DNA of 33,081 nucleotides from Actinomycetota bacterium (GTDB lineage Bacteria > Actinomycetota > Geothermincolia > Geothermincolales > RBG-13-55-18): contig JACVJK010000001.1 of assembly GCA_015711955.1 (NCBI GenBank), positions 66,966-100,046 on the forward strand. The letters are read 5' to 3'. Made by a program: the position numbers and the translations under genes. Position 1 is the stretch's first letter; each line of letters opens with the position of its first letter. The notes below the pieces were generated by a model. The model had not been told where the DNA came from and searched no databases. It was given only the letters and a program-made list of their open reading frames with translations. Shown here piece after piece: positions 1-9,491 of the stretch.

Positions 1-1
1 G

Positions 2-238
2 GGATTCGTGCAGTTGGTGGTGGAGGCCTCCACCGACAAGGTGGTGGGCTGCCAGATCATGGGGCCCCACGCTTCCGACCTCATCCACGAGGTGGCCTTG
101 GCCATCCGCCTCGGAGCCACCGCCAAGGACATAGGAAGCACCATCCACGCCCACCCCACCTTGGCCGAGGCCATCATGGAGGCAGCCGAGGCGGTTCACG
201 AGAGAGCCATCCACGTGGCTCCGGCCAGGAAGAAGTAG
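2..238 (+). CDS. lpdA: Dihydrolipoamide dehydrogenase, C-terminal end (partial)
   Basis: The reading frame is open from the left edge, so this is the last 78 residues of a longer gene whose start lies outside the window. It matches the dimerisation domain of dihydrolipoamide dehydrogenase, the FAD disulfide oxidoreductase that reoxidises protein-bound dihydrolipoamide with NAD+. The visible family signature is [10 protein letters not shown] near the end, holding the His-Glu pair that completes the partner subunit's active site. Before it lies the typical strand containing [12 protein letters not shown]. The gene sits 89 bases before gcvH on the same strand, so it is probably the L-protein of a glycine cleavage or synthase system. 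It could equally serve a 2-oxoacid dehydrogenase. The family is clear; the specific complex is inferred from the neighbour. Confidence 0.9.
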   Translation, partial: GFVQLVVEASTDKVVGCQIMGPHASDLIHEVALAIRLGATAKDIGSTIHAHPTLAEAIMEAAEAVHERAIHVAPARKK

Positions 239-327
239 GTGCTGCCGCTGCACCTGTTCAAGCCGGTGTAAATGGAGTAATATTTCTCCGACGTCGGGGT
301 TGGAGGGAATGAGCACGGAGGTGAAAC

Positions 328-711
328 ATGTACCCGGATGATCTTAAGTATCACCCCGAACACACCTGGGCCCGCATCGAGGGCGACACCGCCACCGTGG
401 GCATAACCTATTATGCCCAGGATCAATTGGGGGAGATCGTGTACCTGGAGTTGCCCGAGGTGGGTACCGAGGTCAAGGCAGGGGAGCCATTCTGCGAGAT
501 CGAGTCGGTGAAGTCGGTGTCCGACGTGTACAGCCCGGTGAACGGAGAGGTTGTGGAGACCAACTCCGAGGCGGTGGAGGCTCCTGAGATCATAAACGAG
601 GACTGCTACGGTAAGGGCTGGCTCATCAAAGTCAAACTGGCCGACCATTCCGGGGTGGAAGAGTTGATGGACGCCGAGGCTTACGAGAAGCACATCTCCG
701 AGCAAGGCTGA
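328..711 (+). CDS. gcvH: Glycine cleavage system H protein
   Basis: This 127-residue protein has the usual length of GcvH, the lipoyl carrier that shuttles the aminomethyl group between the P, T and L proteins. The lipoylation site is visible as ESVKSVSDVYSP with Lys62. The preceding GEIVYLELPEVG and the later NGEVVETN and GKGWLIKVK stretches are the standard H-protein beta-sandwich strands. The ATG start is supported by GGAGGT at 317-322. It follows lpdA, and lipoyl synthase (lipA) is encoded at 26204-27118, so the parts needed to make and reoxidise its cofactor are in the window. P and T proteins are not present, so the direction of the pathway cannot be decided here. Stand-alone H proteins also act in lipoyl relay in some bacteria. 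Confidence 0.95.
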   Translation: MYPDDLKYHPEHTWARIEGDTATVGITYYAQDQLGEIVYLELPEVGTEVKAGEPFCEIESVKSVSDVYSPVNGEVVETNSEAVEAPEIINEDCYGKGWLIKVKLADHSGVEELMDAEAYEKHISEQG

Positions 712-725
712 GAAGACCAAAAACA

Positions 726-754
726 AGGGGGTGCCCCAGGGGCACCTCCTTTTT
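726..754 (+). terminator. Rho-independent terminator after gcvH, probably bidirectional
   Basis: A 10-bp stem (726-735 with 741-750, one G-U pair) and a 5-base loop lie 15 bases after the gcvH stop, followed by a T run at 750-754. Read on the other strand the same stem is followed by TTGTTTTT, so it could also stop the convergent gatB transcript, whose stop codon is about 220 bases away. Confidence 0.8.
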
Positions 755-976
755 ATCTCCCAGAGGAAGATGATTTGCCTGGTGGCCTTGGACTCCCTAA
801 AACCTCTCCGACCGCAATCTCCCTCACCCCCATCGGTGCCCAAATGCGCCATCGTGATGCATACCGCGGCGCACCTGGCCAACCTCTTCCCCAAACTCGA
901 GCCCGGTTGGGGGCTTGTTCAAGGAGACCGGACCGCCTGAGGGTATTTCCCGCGGGCGAGCCATCTACCCACCTGC

Positions 977-2431
977 TCATCCATCCAAAAGGTTCCTCAA
1001 CAGCTCATTCACCAAACCAGGATTGGCCCTGCCCCGGGTCCTCTTCATCACCTGTCCCACCAGAAAGCCAATGGCCTGGGTCTTGCCTTTGCGATAGTCC
1101 TCCACCGGTCCAGGGTTGGTCTCCACCACCTCCCTCACTATCCTCTCCAGCTCCCGTTGGTCGCTTATCTGGGTGAGGCCACGCCTTTCCACGATGGAGT
1201 TGGGCATCTCCCCTTTATCCACCATCTCCTGGAAGACCTCTTTCGCGATCTTGCCGCTGATGGTCCCCTTCTCGATCAGGTCTATGAGTTCCGCCAGATG
1301 GGCAGGTCCTATGGGGATCTGGCCCACCTCCAGGTTCTGGGCGTTGAGATGAGCGGAGAGCTCCCCCATCATCCAATTACTGGCGGCCTTGGGAGGAGCC
1401 CCAAGGCGCACCACTTCCTCGAAAAAGTCCCCCATGGCCTTGGAGGAGGTGAGCACCCGAGCGTCGTGAGCGGGAAGCCCATACTGCTCCCGGAATCGCC
1501 GACGCCTCTGGGAGGGCAACTCGGGCAACGACGCTCGGACCCGCTCCATGAAATCCCGATCCAACTCCAGGGGGACCAGGTCGGGTTCCTGGAAATAGCG
1601 GTAATCGTAAGCGTACTCCTTGGTTCGCAGGGGAGTGGTCATCTGGGAATCGGCATCCCAGTGGCGGGTCTCCTGGACCACCTCGCCACCCGACTCCAGA
1701 AGCTTTATCTGCCTTTCGATCTCGTACTCCAGCGCCCGCTGCAATGCCCGGAAGGAGTTCATGTTCTTTATCTCCGTCTTCACTCCCATGATGTAGCTTC
1801 CCTTTGGCCGCACCGAAACGTTGGCGTCGCAGCGGAGACTGCCCTCCTCCATACGGCAGTCGGACACCTCCAAGTGCTCCATGATGCTCTTGAGCTCCTG
1901 AAGAAAGGCCTTGGCCTGCTCTGGAGACCGGATGTCCGGTTCGGTGACTATCTCCAACAGGGGCACCCCCGCCCTGTTGAAGTCCTCCAGGCTGTATTCC
2001 GCCCCGTGGATTCTCCCGCTCTCTCCCACGTGCACCGTCTTGCCGGTGTCCTCCTCCATGTGCACCCGGTGAATCCCAACCCGGAAGGAACCCTCCTCCG
2101 TCTCCACCTCGAGGTGACCCCTGACCCCCAGTGGCTGGTCGTATTGGGAGATCTGATAGTTCTTGGGCATATCGGGATAGAAGTAGTTCTTCCTGTGGAA
2201 GAGAGCCCGGGGAAGTATCTCGCAGTTGAGGGCCAGAGCCAGGCGAAGCGCCAGCTCCACAGCCTTGCCGTTCAGCACCGGCAGCACCCCGGGAAGACCC
2301 AGGCAAACCGGGCAGACCTTGGTATTGGGCTCCCCGCCGAAGGAGGCGTCGCAGGGGCAGAACATCTTGGAGGCGGTCTTGAGCTCCGCGTGGATCTCCA
2401 GGCCGATCACCGCTTCCCAGCTCTCCATCAT
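977..2431 (-). CDS. gatB: Aspartyl/glutamyl-tRNA(Asn/Gln) amidotransferase subunit B
   Basis: GatB (484 residues, normal length) binds mischarged Glu-tRNA(Gln) or Asp-tRNA(Asn), phosphorylates the side-chain carboxylate and amidates it with ammonia delivered from GatA. Visible signatures are [12 protein letters not shown] at the N-terminus, the cysteines of a zinc site (FCPCDASFG and [11 protein letters not shown]), [19 protein letters not shown], and the GatB/YqeY tail domain with [15 protein letters not shown] near residue 450. The start ATG overlaps the gatA stop by four bases (ATGA), showing translational coupling. A second ATG follows immediately, so the protein starts at residue 1 or 2. 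It is the last gene of the ligA-gatC-membrane protein-gatA-gatB run. Confidence 0.97.
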   Translation of the reverse strand: MMESWEAVIGLEIHAELKTASKMFCPCDASFGGEPNTKVCPVCLGLPGVLPVLNGKAVELALRLALALNCEILPRALFHRKNYFYPDMPKNYQISQYDQPLGVRGHLEVETEEGSFRVGIHRVHMEEDTGKTVHVGESGRIHGAEYSLEDFNRAGVPLLEIVTEPDIRSPEQAKAFLQELKSIMEHLEVSDCRMEEGSLRCDANVSVRPKGSYIMGVKTEIKNMNSFRALQRALEYEIERQIKLLESGGEVVQETRHWDADSQMTTPLRTKEYAYDYRYFQEPDLVPLELDRDFMERVRASLPELPSQRRRRFREQYGLPAHDARVLTSSKAMGDFFEEVVRLGAPPKAASNWMMGELSAHLNAQNLEVGQIPIGPAHLAELIDLIEKGTISGKIAKEVFQEMVDKGEMPNSIVERRGLTQISDQRELERIVREVVETNPGPVEDYRKGKTQAIGFLVGQVMKRTRGRANPGLVNELLRNLLDG

Positions 2432-3897
2432 CCCACCCCCTTGGAAGAATCGGGACGCGCCCGGAAACCCAATGCCTGTTCCAGGGCGTACGCCACCCTC
2501 AAGACAGTTACCTCGTCCAGAAGCTTACCCATAATCTGAAAGCCCACGGGCAGGCCCTGGTCCAGCCCACAGGGAACGCTTATGGCCGGAAGCCCTGCCA
2601 GGTTCACCGGTATGGTGCAGATATCTGACATGTACATGGCCAGGGGATCCTCCAGGCGTTCCCCCAGCCGGAAGGCCACCGTGGGGGAGGTAGGGCTCAC
2701 CAGCACGTCGCACCGTTCAAAGGCCCGGCGAAAGTCCCCAATGATTAGGGTGCGGATCTTCTGGGCCTGAGCGTAATAGGCCTCGTAATAACCGGCGGAA
2801 AGGGCATAGGTGCCCAGCATGATCCTCCTTTTCACCTCGTCCCCGAAGCCTCGTGCCCTGGTACGGGAGTACATGTCCAACACGTCCTCCCCCTCCACCC
2901 TGAGCCCGTAGCGGACGCCGTCATAGCGGGCCAGGTTGGAACTCGCCTCAGCGGGGGCGATTATGTAATAGGCGTCAAGGGCATAGTCCAGGTGGGGCAG
3001 GCTAACCTCCTCCACCTTCATACCCAAATCCTCCAGGACCTCGAAACAACTCACGACTATCCTTTTCACGCCGGGGGCGATCCCTTCCCCCATCAACTCC
3101 CGCGGCACTCCAGCCCTCATGCCTCTCACGTCACCTTCCAGCGAGGCCAAAAAATCGGGGACCCCCTCTGGCAGGGAAGTGGAGTCTTTGGGATCGTGGC
3201 CGCAGATGAGCTGGAGGAGCAATGCACAATCTTTGACGCAGCGGGTTATGGGCCCCACTTGGTCCAGTGAGGAGGCGAAGGCCACCAGCCCATAGCGGGA
3301 GACCCTCCCGTAGGTGGGCTTCATGCCCACCAGGCCGCAGAAGGAAGCCGGCTGCCGAATGGAACCTCCGGTGTCCGAGCCCAAGGCCCAAAGGGCCTCT
3401 CCCGCCGCCACTGCCGCGGCCGAGCCGCCGCTGGACCCCCCCGGGACCCTCCCCAGGTCCCATGGGTTCCTGGTGGGCCCGAAATAGGAGTTCTCGGTGG
3501 AGGACCCCATGGCGAACTCGTCCATGTTGGCCTTCCCGATCATGGTGAGGCCGGCTGCCTTAAGCCTCTCGATGACCGTGGCGTCGTACACCGGAACGAA
3601 ATTCTCCAGGATGAGAGAGGCACAGGTAGTCCTGATCCCGCGGGTACAGAGGATGTCCTTGACCGCCATGGGCAGGCCAGCGGCAGGCCCCGGGTCCTTG
3701 CCCTGGCTCCAGTCTTTCTCTGCCTCCCGGACCGCCTCCTCGGCCGCATCCCAGGTCTCGGTGATGTAGGCGTTCACCCGCGGCTCCACCTCACGGACCC
3801 GTTCCCAAACCGCCTGCAGCACCTCGCGGGGCGTCAACTCGCGTCGTAGGAGCATCTCCCTAACCTTCCAGGCCTCAAGCAGGTAGATTGGTTCCAC
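2428..3897 (-). CDS. gatA: Aspartyl/glutamyl-tRNA(Asn/Gln) amidotransferase subunit A
   Basis: GatA is the glutaminase subunit of GatCAB and belongs to the amidase signature family; 489 residues is normal. The Ser-cisSer-Lys triad is present: Lys80 in MAVKDILC, the cis-Ser155 in [19 protein letters not shown], and Ser179 in [15 protein letters not shown]. The start is GTG, chosen because AGGAGGTGATCC, almost a perfect match to the 16S anti-Shine-Dalgarno sequence, sits directly upstream. It follows an unrecognised membrane protein gene by 15 bases and overlaps gatB by 4. Presence of GatCAB implies that Gln-tRNA(Gln), Asn-tRNA(Asn) or both are made by the indirect route in this organism. Confidence 0.97.
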   Translation of the reverse strand: MEPIYLLEAWKVREMLLRRELTPREVLQAVWERVREVEPRVNAYITETWDAAEEAVREAEKDWSQGKDPGPAAGLPMAVKDILCTRGIRTTCASLILENFVPVYDATVIERLKAAGLTMIGKANMDEFAMGSSTENSYFGPTRNPWDLGRVPGGSSGGSAAAVAAGEALWALGSDTGGSIRQPASFCGLVGMKPTYGRVSRYGLVAFASSLDQVGPITRCVKDCALLLQLICGHDPKDSTSLPEGVPDFLASLEGDVRGMRAGVPRELMGEGIAPGVKRIVVSCFEVLEDLGMKVEEVSLPHLDYALDAYYIIAPAEASSNLARYDGVRYGLRVEGEDVLDMYSRTRARGFGDEVKRRIMLGTYALSAGYYEAYYAQAQKIRTLIIGDFRRAFERCDVLVSPTSPTVAFRLGERLEDPLAMYMSDICTIPVNLAGLPAISVPCGLDQGLPVGFQIMGKLLDEVTVLRVAYALEQALGFRARPDSSKGVG

Positions 3898-3912
3898 GGA
3901 TCACCTCCTGCC

Positions 3913-4584
3913 TTAAAAGGCTTCCTCCACCTCATGGGCGGGCACGCCTCTCAGGGAAGCCACCAACAGGCCAGCTCCCGTAAACTTCAACGAGGCGCCG
4001 GCGTAAAGAGCCCAAGCCAAGTGGGCAGCCAGAGCGTTCCTGACCAACAGTCCCACGAAGAACAGGGTCAATGCCAAGGTTAGCAACACCACCCTTCCCG
4101 ACCTACTCCCTCCCCTGACGGTGCCGTACACTCCGGCCATGTTCACCAGCATCAAGCCCATATACAAGACAAAAGTGGCCAAGATAACCATCGATGCCGG
4201 TTCTTTCGGGTTCAGGGACCATGTGGTCCCACCGCGGCTGAGCAGCGCTTCCCCTCCGCCCAGGACTAAAGCGACTGAGAATTGCATGGGCACAGACCAG
4301 AATAAGGCCCGAAAGTCGGTGGGATGGGAAAAGGATCGAGTGAACACGAAAACCAAAAAAGAGGCGCCCAGCTCCAAAAAGAGGGTGGACGAGTAAAGGG
4401 CTCCCCCCTCCGTGCTTTCCCCTGCGATCTGTGACATGACGTCCAGTATAAGGGCCAGGGAGAGGAGAAAGAGCCCGGGGGAGAGCCAACAACCCGGCTC
4501 CCTGCGGGAGGCGCCCGCCTTCAAAAACCAAGTGCCCGCCCCCAGCAGGGTCGCGCAGGTCAGCAAAAGGATCGCTTCCTCCAT
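3913..4584 (-). CDS. Multi-pass membrane protein of unknown function between gatC and gatA
   Basis: I do not recognise this 223-residue protein as a named family. It is strongly hydrophobic, with about seven predicted membrane segments near residues 3-22, 35-50, 68-84, 93-110, 133-153, 166-184 and 190-208, and a short acidic tail (HEVEEAF). The size and even spacing resemble the seven-helix sensor modules found at the front of some histidine kinases, but there is no kinase or other output domain. The ATG start is supported by GGGGAAGG about 7 bases upstream. It sits 32 bases after gatC and 15 before gatA, so it must be co-transcribed with the amidotransferase genes. No function can be given. 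Confidence 0.75.
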   Translation of the reverse strand: MEEAILLLTCATLLGAGTWFLKAGASRREPGCWLSPGLFLLSLALILDVMSQIAGESTEGGALYSSTLFLELGASFLVFVFTRSFSHPTDFRALFWSVPMQFSVALVLGGGEALLSRGGTTWSLNPKEPASMVILATFVLYMGLMLVNMAGVYGTVRGGSRSGRVVLLTLALTLFFVGLLVRNALAAHLAWALYAGASLKFTGAGLLVASLRGVPAHEVEEAF

Positions 4585-4616
4585 GGAAAAGCCTTCCCCG
4601 GCTCTTGGCAGTCTGT

Positions 4617-4898
4617 TCAGACGATCCTCGGCACGACGAAGTAGCCCCCTTCCCGCCGGGGGGCGTTGCTCAGCGCCTCCTCCTGGGTGAGTCCCGGCCT
4701 CACCTCGTCGTCCCGCATGACGTTCTTCAAGGGCAGGACATGGGAAGTGGGTTCCACTCCGCTGGTGTCCACTGACTTGATCCGCTCGGCATGTTCCAGT
4801 ATCCTCCCCAGCTGTTGGGAGAATTTGTCCTTTTCCTCTTCGCTCAGCTCCAAACGGGCCAACCAGGCCACATGTTCCACTTCTTTCCTGCCGATCAT
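4617..4898 (-). CDS. gatC: Aspartyl/glutamyl-tRNA(Asn/Gln) amidotransferase subunit C
   Basis: GatC is the small belt subunit that wraps around the GatA-GatB interface. The 93-residue product begins MIGRKEVEHVAWLARLELSE and contains the family's SVDTSGVEPTSHVLPL and MRDDEV stretches. A longer reading frame extends upstream to 4976, but the ATG at 4896-4898 has GGGAGGA five to six bases before it and matches the usual GatC N-terminus, so the shorter form is chosen. It lies between ligA (75 bases upstream) and the unknown membrane protein. In many bacteria gatC, gatA and gatB are contiguous; here one gene has come between gatC and gatA. Confidence 0.95.
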   Translation of the reverse strand: MIGRKEVEHVAWLARLELSEEEKDKFSQQLGRILEHAERIKSVDTSGVEPTSHVLPLKNVMRDDEVRPGLTQEEALSNAPRREGGYFVVPRIV

Positions 4899-4972
4899 GG
4901 GTCCTCCCTGTGCCTCATCGGACGAAATCCGTCTTGGATGGTCCCGCAAAAGCGCCTTCCCGCCCCTAACTC

Positions 4973-7024
<2,052 letters not shown>

Positions 7025-7031
7025 TCAACAA

Positions 7032-7040
7032 AATATAGCA
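7032..7040 (-). promoter_or_regulatory. Possible extended -10 promoter before ligA
   Basis: On the - strand TGCTATATT matches an extended -10 element (TGnTATAAT) in the 82-base gap upstream of ligA. No good -35 hexamer is visible. The predicted start would leave a very short leader touching the ribosome binding site, so this is tentative. Confidence 0.3.
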
Positions 7041-7091
7041 AAAACGGCGTTCAAGATTTCGCCTTCTAATCCCGGGCTCTGGACAGGGAGC

Positions 7092-7823
7092 TCAAGCCCT
7101 CACCAACTCCATCTGGCCCGCCAACCCCAACACCTCCCCCATCACCGCGGCCGCTCCAAGGACACCCGGTATCTCCAACGCCCGCTGCAGGGAGATTTCG
7201 ATGTCCTCAGGGCCTTTGAGGCGGTTGCCCAAGGCGGTGGCGGCGGCATCGGCCAAAGCGCCCCCCTCTGCCAGGATCACCGCCGCGTCCGCCCTGCCAG
7301 CGCTGTAAGATGGCCCTACCGTGGCGGAGGAAGTGCATATGCCCAACCCTCCATCGCCGGTGGGAGGAAGTCGAAAGGCTATCCTCCCCGAGAGGGGGGA
7401 GTGACCCGCGAAAAGCCCCACCACCCTCTCCTTTGAGGAACGGAGGAAAATGTCCCCCCCGTTCTCCACGATGATCTCGCCCGTATGGCGAAAGAGCTCC
7501 TTTCCCACTGCCTCCGCGATGGCCCCGGCCACCGCAGCCATGGGACCCACACCGGCCTTTATCGCGGCCTCAGCCATGAGGCGCACCACCCACGGCACCT
7601 CCTCCGGCACCGGATAGGGCACGAAGGTCGTGGCGAAGCGAGGGTGGCGGGATATGAAGTCCTCCAGAAGACGTCGATGATGCAGGAGGTATCGTTCAGC
7701 CTCCTCTCTCAATTCGGACTCCGCCCATATGAAGAGGTCGCTTTCCTCCACCACCACTCGAAAGCACACCAAGTCGGGCGCCCTGGTGAGCCGGCGATAG
7801 AACCTGTAGACGAACTCGGACAT
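7092..7823 (-). CDS. UPF0280 family protein (ApbE-like fold)
   Basis: This 243-residue protein matches the UPF0280 family, relatives of ApbE (FAD:protein FMN transferase) found mainly in methanogens and anaerobic bacteria and without an established function. The signatures are GVGPMAAVAGAIAEAVG at about 91-107, IVENGGDIFL at about 118-127, and ICTSSATVGPSYSAGRADAA in the second half, which correspond to flavin-binding regions of ApbE. It lies 18 bases after a small membrane protein gene and 82 before ligA. The start ATG has only a weak, distant GAGGG. An ApbE-like flavin-handling role is possible, but the sequence alone does not show that it transfers FMN. Confidence 0.8.
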   Translation of the reverse strand: MSEFVYRFYRRLTRAPDLVCFRVVVEESDLFIWAESELREEAERYLLHHRRLLEDFISRHPRFATTFVPYPVPEEVPWVVRLMAEAAIKAGVGPMAAVAGAIAEAVGKELFRHTGEIIVENGGDIFLRSSKERVVGLFAGHSPLSGRIAFRLPPTGDGGLGICTSSATVGPSYSAGRADAAVILAEGGALADAAATALGNRLKGPEDIEISLQRALEIPGVLGAAAVMGEVLGLAGQMELVRA

Positions 7824-7841
7824 GAGATGAATGGACTGCCC

Positions 7842-8291
7842 TCACATCTGGAGCCTGATGCCCGGGAGGAGCATCCAGCACAAAAAAGCCACGTAAAGAG
7901 CGATTGCCACCGCCAGGGTGAACGCCTGGGCCATGAGCATGCCCCCGGCGGGAAAACCTACACTCCGCCTCTGGTAAGCGGTTTGGGGAATCGAGGTCGA
8001 CGGAGTCTCGGACATGAACTCATCCCCGCTCTCGTCATCCACCACCGCAGATGAAACCCCAGACGAACCTTCCTCGCCGGACAAGGAAAGCCCCACCATG
8101 TTGACCATTCCCAGAAAGAAAGACACCGACGAACTCACCCAAGAAAAGAGGAGCAGATAACGGGTCCACTGGCGATCCGGGTAGTTGTAGATAAACACCG
8201 CCGATATGAGCACCACGATGGAAAGGGGGATGAAGATCACGGTGAGCGCCAGCAACCATCGCGCGACGGTGAACAACCTTTCCTCTTCCAA
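7842..8291 (-). CDS. Small three-helix membrane protein, unknown function
   Basis: I do not recognise this protein. The TTG at 8289-8291 is chosen as start because AAGGAGGT, a near-perfect ribosome binding site, ends a few bases upstream; a longer frame from an ATG at 8348 would read through that site. The resulting 149 residues have two hydrophobic helices in the N-terminal half (about 13-35 and 45-70), a hydrophilic Ser/Glu-rich loop (roughly 72-105), and a third hydrophobic segment near the C-terminus (AQAFTLAVAIALYVAFLCWM). It precedes the UPF0280 gene by 18 bases. No motif suggests an enzymatic role. Confidence 0.65.
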   Translation of the reverse strand: MEEERLFTVARWLLALTVIFIPLSIVVLISAVFIYNYPDRQWTRYLLLFSWVSSSVSFFLGMVNMVGLSLSGEEGSSGVSSAVVDDESGDEFMSETPSTSIPQTAYQRRSVGFPAGGMLMAQAFTLAVAIALYVAFLCWMLLPGIRLQM

Positions 8292-8352
8292 AGCGCACCT
8301 CCTTTTCCTCGATCCGGCAGGTTTTCGTCCTATGGTGGATACCGACACCCCG

Positions 8353-8358
8353 ATTATA
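8353..8358 (-). promoter_or_regulatory. Consensus -10 hexamer upstream of the small membrane protein gene
   Basis: A perfect TATAAT on the - strand lies about 60 bases upstream of the TTG start at 8291, in the 182-base gap 8292-8473. No convincing -35 sequence is found 16-18 bases further upstream, so the call rests on the -10 and its position. It could drive the membrane protein, UPF0280 and perhaps ligA genes. Confidence 0.4.
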
Positions 8359-8473
8359 AACCAAGGTAAGGGAAGGAAAGGTCAGGTCATTTGCCGGTCG
8401 CCAACCCCTCATCTTTGTTGGCCCCGTCTTTCTCCTCTTTCCGTTTCGCCCATGGGGGCCATCGGACCCCGCG

Positions 8474-8704
8474 TCATCCTTCCCTGCTCTCCCTGTCGTC
8501 TTCCCCTGGCCTTCTCCTGGTGAAGATGACCACCAAAGCCACCAGTATGAAAATGGCTATCCAGATGAACGCCACCACCACCACCAACCGCAAAGACCTC
8601 CCTTCTCCCTCCTCATCCGCTCCCAGGCTAGGCTGCATGAGGAAGATAGAGGTCAAAAAGGCCAAAAGGAGTACCAGAACACATGACATCAATCGGTCGC
8701 TCAT
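8474..8704 (-). CDS. Small membrane protein with signal-like N-terminus
   Basis: The ATG at 8702-8704 is preceded by purine-rich AAGGGGGG, so a 76-residue product is preferred over a longer frame that begins at 8794. It has a hydrophobic signal-like segment (about 6-25) ending in a possible cleavage site before ADEEGEG, a short acidic linker, one strong membrane helix (about 37-60, VVVVAFIWIAIFILVALVVIF) and a basic then acidic tail (RRRPGEDDRESREG). The layout, signal sequence plus one helix plus Arg-rich exit, recalls the small CcmD family, but nothing else related to cytochrome c maturation is nearby. Function is unknown. Confidence 0.6.
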   Translation of the reverse strand: MSDRLMSCVLVLLLAFLTSIFLMQPSLGADEEGEGRSLRLVVVVAFIWIAIFILVALVVIFTRRRPGEDDRESREG

Positions 8705-8790
8705 ATCGCTTCCCCCCTTCCCCCCTAACCGAACAAGCCCATCGTGATTCGCTTCCCACGAGGGTTTTCGTTCTTCGCCCCGGCTACTCC

Positions 8791-9216
8791 TCAAGTCAGG
8801 TTCAACAAGAGAAGGACCACCAACACCAGGGCTATCACCAAGGCCCCGATGGCGATGTCCCGGTTGAGGCGCCTCACTTGCTCCGGCATCCTCCGCCTGG
8901 CCTCCTTCCGGAACTCCCGGCCCCGGAGCTTCATCGTCACTTGGGCCCTCTTTTTCAGCTTGGCGTAGCTCCAGCTGCCGCTGAACAGGGCGTCCCAGAA
9001 CTTCCTGGCCCCTCGGGTGTACCAGTATTCCACCCTGGTCTCCTTGGGCAGTCGCAGGGAAAAAGGGTCGAATTTGAAGAATTTCAGCTCGAAGAGCTCG
9101 CTGGCAGCGGCATAAATTATCACCGCCACGCCTCCCAGCACCGCCACCAACACCGCCAGGAGGTCCTGACCCGCCTCAGAGAGCGCCAAAGGCAGCAGTT
9201 GTGAGGTGGTCATCAT
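8791..9216 (-). CDS. Membrane protein resembling the C-terminal tail of the adjacent NuoL-like subunit
   Basis: The ATG at 9214-9216 follows AGGAGGAA by about 6 bases and gives 141 residues. A second ATG follows directly. There is a helix near 18-38, an amphipathic, very basic middle and a terminal helix (IAIGALVIALVLVVLLLLNLT). It is not a recognised family, but it visibly parallels the C-terminal extension of the 748-residue subunit encoded just upstream. FSLRLP (52-57) and VEYWYTRGAR (62-71) match FRLRLP (607-612) and VDFWYLRMAR (617-626). DIAIGALVIAL near the end matches DLAVGALALAV. It looks like a separate copy of the lateral-helix anchor of an antiporter subunit. It is the last gene of the antiporter operon, behind a repeat-containing gap. 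Confidence 0.7.
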   Translation of the reverse strand: MMTTSQLLPLALSEAGQDLLAVLVAVLGGVAVIIYAAASELFELKFFKFDPFSLRLPKETRVEYWYTRGARKFWDALFSGSWSYAKLKKRAQVTMKLRGREFRKEARRRMPEQVRRLNRDIAIGALVIALVLVVLLLLNLT

Positions 9217-9258
9217 TTGAACTTCCTCCTGATGACCCAAGACGTGGAAAGCCGCCCC

Positions 9259-9333
9259 TCAAAGACCTCGGTCGTCAACCCATCGCCGCGGGGGTTTCCC
9301 CTCCGCTCCTCCTCTCAAGGACCCCGTCCGGGG
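9259..9333 (-). repeat. 75-bp perfect direct repeat, copy 1
   Basis: This 75-base stretch is identical to 9409-9483 with a period of 150. On the - strand it contains two potential hairpins, CCCCGGACGGGG and a GCGGAGGGG/CCCCCGC stem with an AAA loop, and ends in GACCGAGGTCTTTG. It lies in the 275-base gap between the NuoL-like gene and the tail-like gene; no gene is seen in that gap. Confidence 0.95.
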
Positions 9334-9408
9334 CTCAATAAAGACCCAAGACATGAGCAAGACCCGATCCTTCGAGGGAGGATAAAATCGAAGCTGGTCG
9401 GTTCTTTG

Positions 9409-9483
9409 TCAAAGACCTCGGTCGTCAACCCATCGCCGCGGGGGTTTCCCCTCCGCTCCTCCTCTCAAGGACCCCGTCCGGGG
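9409..9483 (-). repeat. 75-bp perfect direct repeat, copy 2
   Basis: Second identical copy of 9259-9333, beginning 8 bases after the stop codon of the NuoL-like gene on the - strand. The 75 bases between the copies are different sequence, so this is not a simple tandem duplication. Confidence 0.95.
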
Positions 9484-9491
9484 GACAAGAA

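Noticed and set aside
755-976. tRNA or small RNA in the gap between gcvH and gatB
   Set aside because: No cloverleaf arms or T-loop pattern seen; only a weak AGCCC/GGGCT hairpin on the - strand.
1157-2539. A 460-codon + strand frame opposite gatB
   Set aside because: Shadow of gatB; composition typical of antisense frames in GC-rich DNA.
9259-9483. CRISPR array
   Set aside because: Only two copies of a 75-base unit with one 75-base spacer, no cas genes and far longer than CRISPR repeats.
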